A DNA stretch of 22,925 nt from Actinomycetota bacterium (lineage in GTDB: Bacteria > Actinomycetota > Thermoleophilia > Gaiellales > Gaiellaceae), in the NCBI GenBank assembly GCA_013696185.1, contig JACCZA010000186.1, forward strand, positions 1 to 22,925. The letters run 5' to 3'. Of the stretch, positions 19,897 through 22,925 are shown one piece after another. Made by a program: the position numbers and the translations under genes. The notes under the pieces are model-generated. The model did not search any database. It saw only the letters and a program-made list of their open reading frames with translations, and was not told the origin of the DNA. The first letter of the stretch is position 1, and each line of letters opens with the position of its first letter.

Positions 19897-22254
19897 CTAG
19901 ACCTCGGCTGTCGGGGCCGGCTCCGAGGCTGCTACGGAACTCGCCGCCGTGCCGTTCGAGGTCTGGGCAGAGCGGCGCCGTCGCCTGCGCCGGGGCGCGG
20001 ACTGAGCTCCGTCCGAGGCACTCCCGTTGTCCTCCCGCGAGGCGCCTGGGCCGCCGGTGCTCGCGCTTGCCTCGGCGGTGCCGTTCGGCGTCGCCGACGC
20101 CTCGGTCGCCGGCCTCTGCCCGCCGCGCTTGCGCCTGCGTCGCCTGCGCGACTTGGTCGTCTGCTGCTTCGGCGCCGGGAGGTTCTCGGCGAGGGCGAGC
20201 GCGACGTTCTGGATCCGGCCGAGGTGGTCCCGCGCCGCCTCGAGCAGCTGGTTCGCCCGCGGCGTGTAGCCCTCCGCCGAGGCGAGGAGCGCGGCACCGA
20301 CGTCGAGAGGCTGATCGAGGGAGACGTTGACGAGCCGGGCGGCGTTCTCCTCGTGCCGGTGGCCGCGCGAGTTCGCGAGGGCGCCGAGCAGGCGCTTCGC
20401 CTCGGGGTACTCGGCGCTCGCCCGCCGGTCCTGCGCGGTGCGCGAGACGCGCGCGAGACGCCACGTCCAGCGCACGAGGATCTGATCGGGGGCGTTCGCC
20501 TTGTCCTCGCCGATCGCGCGCAGGAGCGTGCGCACTCCGCCCAGGCGGTCCTTCTCCCACGTGGGCGCCTGCGACACGAGCGTGACGAGATCGTCGAAGT
20601 CGGCACGCTCCACGGTCATCGAGACGCGGTCCGCGAGCGCGGTGATGCGCAGGCGCCGGTTCGGGTTCTCCGCCGCGCAGGTCGCGAGGAACTGCTCGAG
20701 GCATCCCTTGCTCGCCCGGCCGCCGGTCAGCTTCTTGACGAACTCGATCCGCTCGTCGAAGCGGATCTGGCGGGCGGCCACCGTCGCCCAGTAGCGCTGC
20801 TCGTCCTCGTCCAGGTACTTGGGATCGACCCGCTGCCACTCGCGGGTGATCACGGCGAGTCGCCGGCTGACCTCGGGCGTGACGGGAACGAGCCAGGGCG
20901 CGGGCGAGAGCTTGCGCCGGGCGCGGCGCTGCTGGCGCCGGCGGGGTGCGGGAGTGACTCGTGCGCCCTCCCGGTAGAAGTCCGCGGCGAGCAACGAGTG
21001 CAGCGAGATCACGCGATCGTTGTGCGTGGCGGACTTCGGCACGAAGTCGACGACGATGCCGGCCTCCTTGCGCGGGTGGACACGCATGATCCTGCCGATC
21101 CGCTGCTGGTAGACGCGGCGGCTCGCCGTCGGAGCCAGATGCATGCAGACCGTCGCCCGCGGTGAGTTCCAGCCCTCGGCCAGGAGCATCGCGTTGATCA
21201 GCACGTTGATGTCCCCGCGCTCGTAGGCGGCGAGCGTCTCGGCCAGCCGGACGGGCGGCGTGCGCCCGCTGACCGCCTCGGCCTTGAGCCCCGCGGCGCG
21301 GAACTCCTGCGCGAGGTTGTACGCGTGGTCGACCCCGGCGGCATAGACGATGCCCGGCGTCTCGTCGAAGCGGTCGCGGTAGAGGCTCGCGGCCGCCTGG
21401 TTCAGCGCCTCGTGGTCGAGCGCGGCGGCGAGCGCCCGCTCCTCGAAGTCCCCGCCGACGATCGGCACGGAGGAGATGGCGGCGGCGGGCGGGACGCGCA
21501 GGCAGCGCAGCGGCGCGATCAGCCCGCGCCGGGCGGCATCGGCAAGCGGCAGGTCGTCGACCGAGGCGGGGAAGACATCGGAGACCTGCTTGGCGATCAG
21601 GTTCTCGGTCGCCGTCATGCCGATGTAGACGGGCTCGGGGAAGCTGCGGATCGCGCTCGAGGTCTTCTCGCCGAGCGCGGTGTGCGCCTCGTCGCAGATC
21701 ACGAGCTGGTACGCCTCGCGCTCGATGTCGCCGACGTGGCGCGCGAACCAGGCGTACGTCTGGATCGTGAGCGGATTCTCGAGCGGCGGCTGCGTGCCCC
21801 GCTCGACGGCGGGGGTGAGCCTGCCGGCGTAGCCCTCGGTCGTCAGGTCGCCCCCGAACTGGGCCACGAGGAGCCGCCGGTGGGTGAGGATGAGGACGCC
21901 GAGCGAGCGGGCGGCCTCGACGAAGCCGGCGGCGGCGATCGTCTTGCCCGAGGCGGTGGGGTGGCGGAAGCGGAAGCGGCGACTCGCGCCGGGATCGTCC
22001 TCGACCGCCGGCTCACCGTCTCCGCCGTCCTCCTCCTCGTCGAGCTCGGGGCCGAGGGCGGCCTCCTCCTCGTCCTCCTCGTCGAGGGACAGCTCCTCGG
22101 CGCTCGAGGGCGCCTGGTTGTCGCCGTTCGGCTCTCCCTGCGCCTGGTTCGCCGCGATCAGCTCGGTCAGCATGCCGGCGAGCGCGTCGACCTGGTGGCG
22201 GCGCAGCTCGGTTCCCGACGCGAGCTTGGGCGGCGTCTCGGCGAGGACCCGGAG
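19897..22254 (-). CDS. SF2 DEAD/DEAH-type helicase, 5' end lost at an inverted junction
   Basis: Native-looking protein runs from about 22254 down to the stop at 19897 (about 785 residues). Blocks in order are LRRHQVDALAGMLTELI; an acidic insert (EELSLDEEDEEEAALGPELD); Walker A RHPTASGKTIAAAGFV; LGVLILTHRRLLVAQF; the DEAH box LVICDEAHTALGEKTSS; motif III IGMTATE; VYQQRIGRIMRVHPRKEAGI (motif VI) and VVDFVPKSATHNDRVI. The C-terminal half is helical and ends in Arg-rich stretches (KSRRRRRRKRGG and PRRRRRRRSAQ). It is probably a DNA or RNA translocase related to restriction-type R subunits; the role is unknown. There is no start codon at the homology edge; the first in-frame ATG is 22173. The open frame continues to 22893, but that part is antisense to a second copy of the same gene, so this copy is either 5'-truncated or misassembled. 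Confidence 0.8.
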   Translation of the reverse strand, partial: LRVLAETPPKLASGTELRRHQVDALAGMLTELIAANQAQGEPNGDNQAPSSAEELSLDEEDEEEAALGPELDEEEDGGDGEPAVEDDPGASRRFRFRHPTASGKTIAAAGFVEAARSLGVLILTHRRLLVAQFGGDLTTEGYAGRLTPAVERGTQPPLENPLTIQTYAWFARHVGDIEREAYQLVICDEAHTALGEKTSSAIRSFPEPVYIGMTATENLIAKQVSDVFPASVDDLPLADAARRGLIAPLRCLRVPPAAAISSVPIVGGDFEERALAAALDHEALNQAAASLYRDRFDETPGIVYAAGVDHAYNLAQEFRAAGLKAEAVSGRTPPVRLAETLAAYERGDINVLINAMLLAEGWNSPRATVCMHLAPTASRRVYQQRIGRIMRVHPRKEAGIVVDFVPKSATHNDRVISLHSLLAADFYREGARVTPAPRRRQQRRARRKLSPAPWLVPVTPEVSRRLAVITREWQRVDPKYLDEDEQRYWATVAARQIRFDERIEFVKKLTGGRASKGCLEQFLATCAAENPNRRLRITALADRVSMTVERADFDDLVTLVSQAPTWEKDRLGGVRTLLRAIGEDKANAPDQILVRWTWRLARVSRTAQDRRASAEYPEAKRLLGALANSRGHRHEENAARLVNVSLDQPLDVGAALLASAEGYTPRANQLLEAARDHLGRIQNVALALAENLPAPKQQTTKSRRRRRRKRGGQRPATEASATPNGTAEASASTGGPGASREDNGSASDGAQSAPRRRRRRRSAQTSNGTAASSVAASEPAPTAEV

Positions 22255-22257
22255 GTC

Positions 22258-22925
22258 GCACTCGCACCCGGTACCGCCCGTCGCCGCGCGCTCGAGGACG
22301 CGCTCGACGAGCTCGAGGCGGGCAACCGCGTCCCGTCGTCCGGCTGGAAGGTGCGCTACGGGCTCATGCTCGGGCTCGAGCGCGTCCTCGCCGCCGAGAC
22401 GCCCGCGACCGCGGCCGGGACGGTGCTCCGCCGGCATCAGATCGACGCGCTCACGGGCATGCTCACCGAGCTGATCGCGGCGACCCAGCGGAGCGCCGAG
22501 GAGAACGGCAACGGCTCGGGAAACGGCGCCGTCGCGGAGCTCGCCGAGGAGCAGGAGGAAGAGGACGACGAGGATCTCGGGCTCGTCGAGGAAGAGCTCG
22601 AGCCCGACGAGACGTTCGCCGGCGAGGATCCCGGTGCGTCTCGGCGCTACCGCTTCCGCCATCCGACGGCCTCGGGCAAGACGATCGCCGCCGCCGGCTT
22701 CGTCGAGTCGGCGCGCGAGCTCGGCGTCCTCATCCTCACGCATCGCCGGCTGCTCGTCGACCAGTTTCGGCGCGACCTGACGACCGAGGGCTACGGCCAG
22801 CGGCTGACCGAGGTGATCCTGATCGGGAAGGAGCCTCTGCGGGCGGATCCGATCACGATCCAGACGTACGCGTGGTTCGCTCGCCACGGTCACGAGCTCT
22901 CCCCGACCGCGTACCAGCTCGTGAT
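22258..22925 (+). CDS. Second, diverged copy of the SF2 helicase (partial both ends)
   Basis: An open plus-strand frame reaching the window edge. It reads RALEDALDELEAGNRVPSSG, then WKVRYGLMLGLERVLAAETP, then LRRHQIDALTGMLTELIAAT. An acidic insert (EEQEEEDDEDLGLVEEELEP) follows, then RYRFRHPTASGKTIAAAGFV, LGVLILTHRRLLVDQFRRDL and IQTYAWFARHGHELSPTAYQ. It aligns block by block with the minus-strand helicase but with many substitutions, so it is a paralogue or a homologue from another strain, not an exact inverted copy. It extends about 40 residues further toward the N-terminus than the minus copy. No convincing start is visible; in-frame candidates include GTG 22351 and ATG 22366, both inside conserved-looking sequence. 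The DEAH box and everything after lie beyond the window. Confidence 0.75.

Noticed and set aside
22255..22893. N-terminal 213 residues of the 998-codon minus-strand frame
   Set aside because: This stretch is antisense to the plus-strand helicase copy, has no domain-like sequence, and is open only because of GC-rich codon bias.

Overview
This window looks like a compact chromosomal segment of a very GC-rich bacterium, most likely an actinomycetote and perhaps of the Thermoleophilia type. The lineage is inferred from GC-rich third positions, many GTG starts, a CysA2-like rhodanese, a DUF3052 protein, a PAC2 protein and an actinobacterial-style CtaA. No rRNA, tRNA, insertion sequence, phage gene or CRISPR array was found. 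Many genes start 6-10 nt after a TANNNT-like -10 element with no clear Shine-Dalgarno sequence, so leaderless transcription appears common here. The clear exceptions are the HTH-TPR regulator, the 31-codon ORF behind it and the rhodanese, all of which have good ribosome binding sites.

Layout. Positions 1-1600 (minus): a hotdog thioesterase overlapping by 4 nt an M16 zinc peptidase that runs off the left edge. 1626-2802: a stand-alone SIS-domain protein (+) converging on and overlapping a DUF3052 protein (-). 2825-3667: an exported PD40 beta-propeller (+). 3651-5818 (minus): a VC1184-type cysteine-desulfurase-like PLP enzyme coupled to an NAD-dependent epimerase. 5889-8182: ClpS (+), an OsmC-like protein (-), a Mug-type DNA glycosylase (+) and a secreted CAP-domain protein (+). 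8195-12732 (minus): an acyl-/acetoacetyl-CoA synthetase-like enzyme, an SDR oxidoreductase and glutamine-dependent NadE.

12733-14653 is the most interesting part. A 359-nt intergenic region carrying several dyads precedes a 449-aa XRE-HTH plus TPR regulator. Sixteen nt after its stop, behind a strong GGAGGAGG ribosome binding site, lies a 31-codon ORF shaped like an exported pro-peptide. This is the architecture of RRNPP quorum-sensing pairs (NprR-NprX, PlcR-PapR), which are known from Firmicutes. Next come a thioredoxin-like lipoprotein whose middle is out of frame, a CysA2-like thiosulfate sulfurtransferase, SelD, heme A synthase CtaA and a PAC2 protein.

The right end (19897-22925) holds two diverged copies of one SF2 helicase fused head to head. 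The minus copy loses its N-terminus at about 22250, exactly where the plus copy begins. This is either a real inverted rearrangement or a contig chimera.
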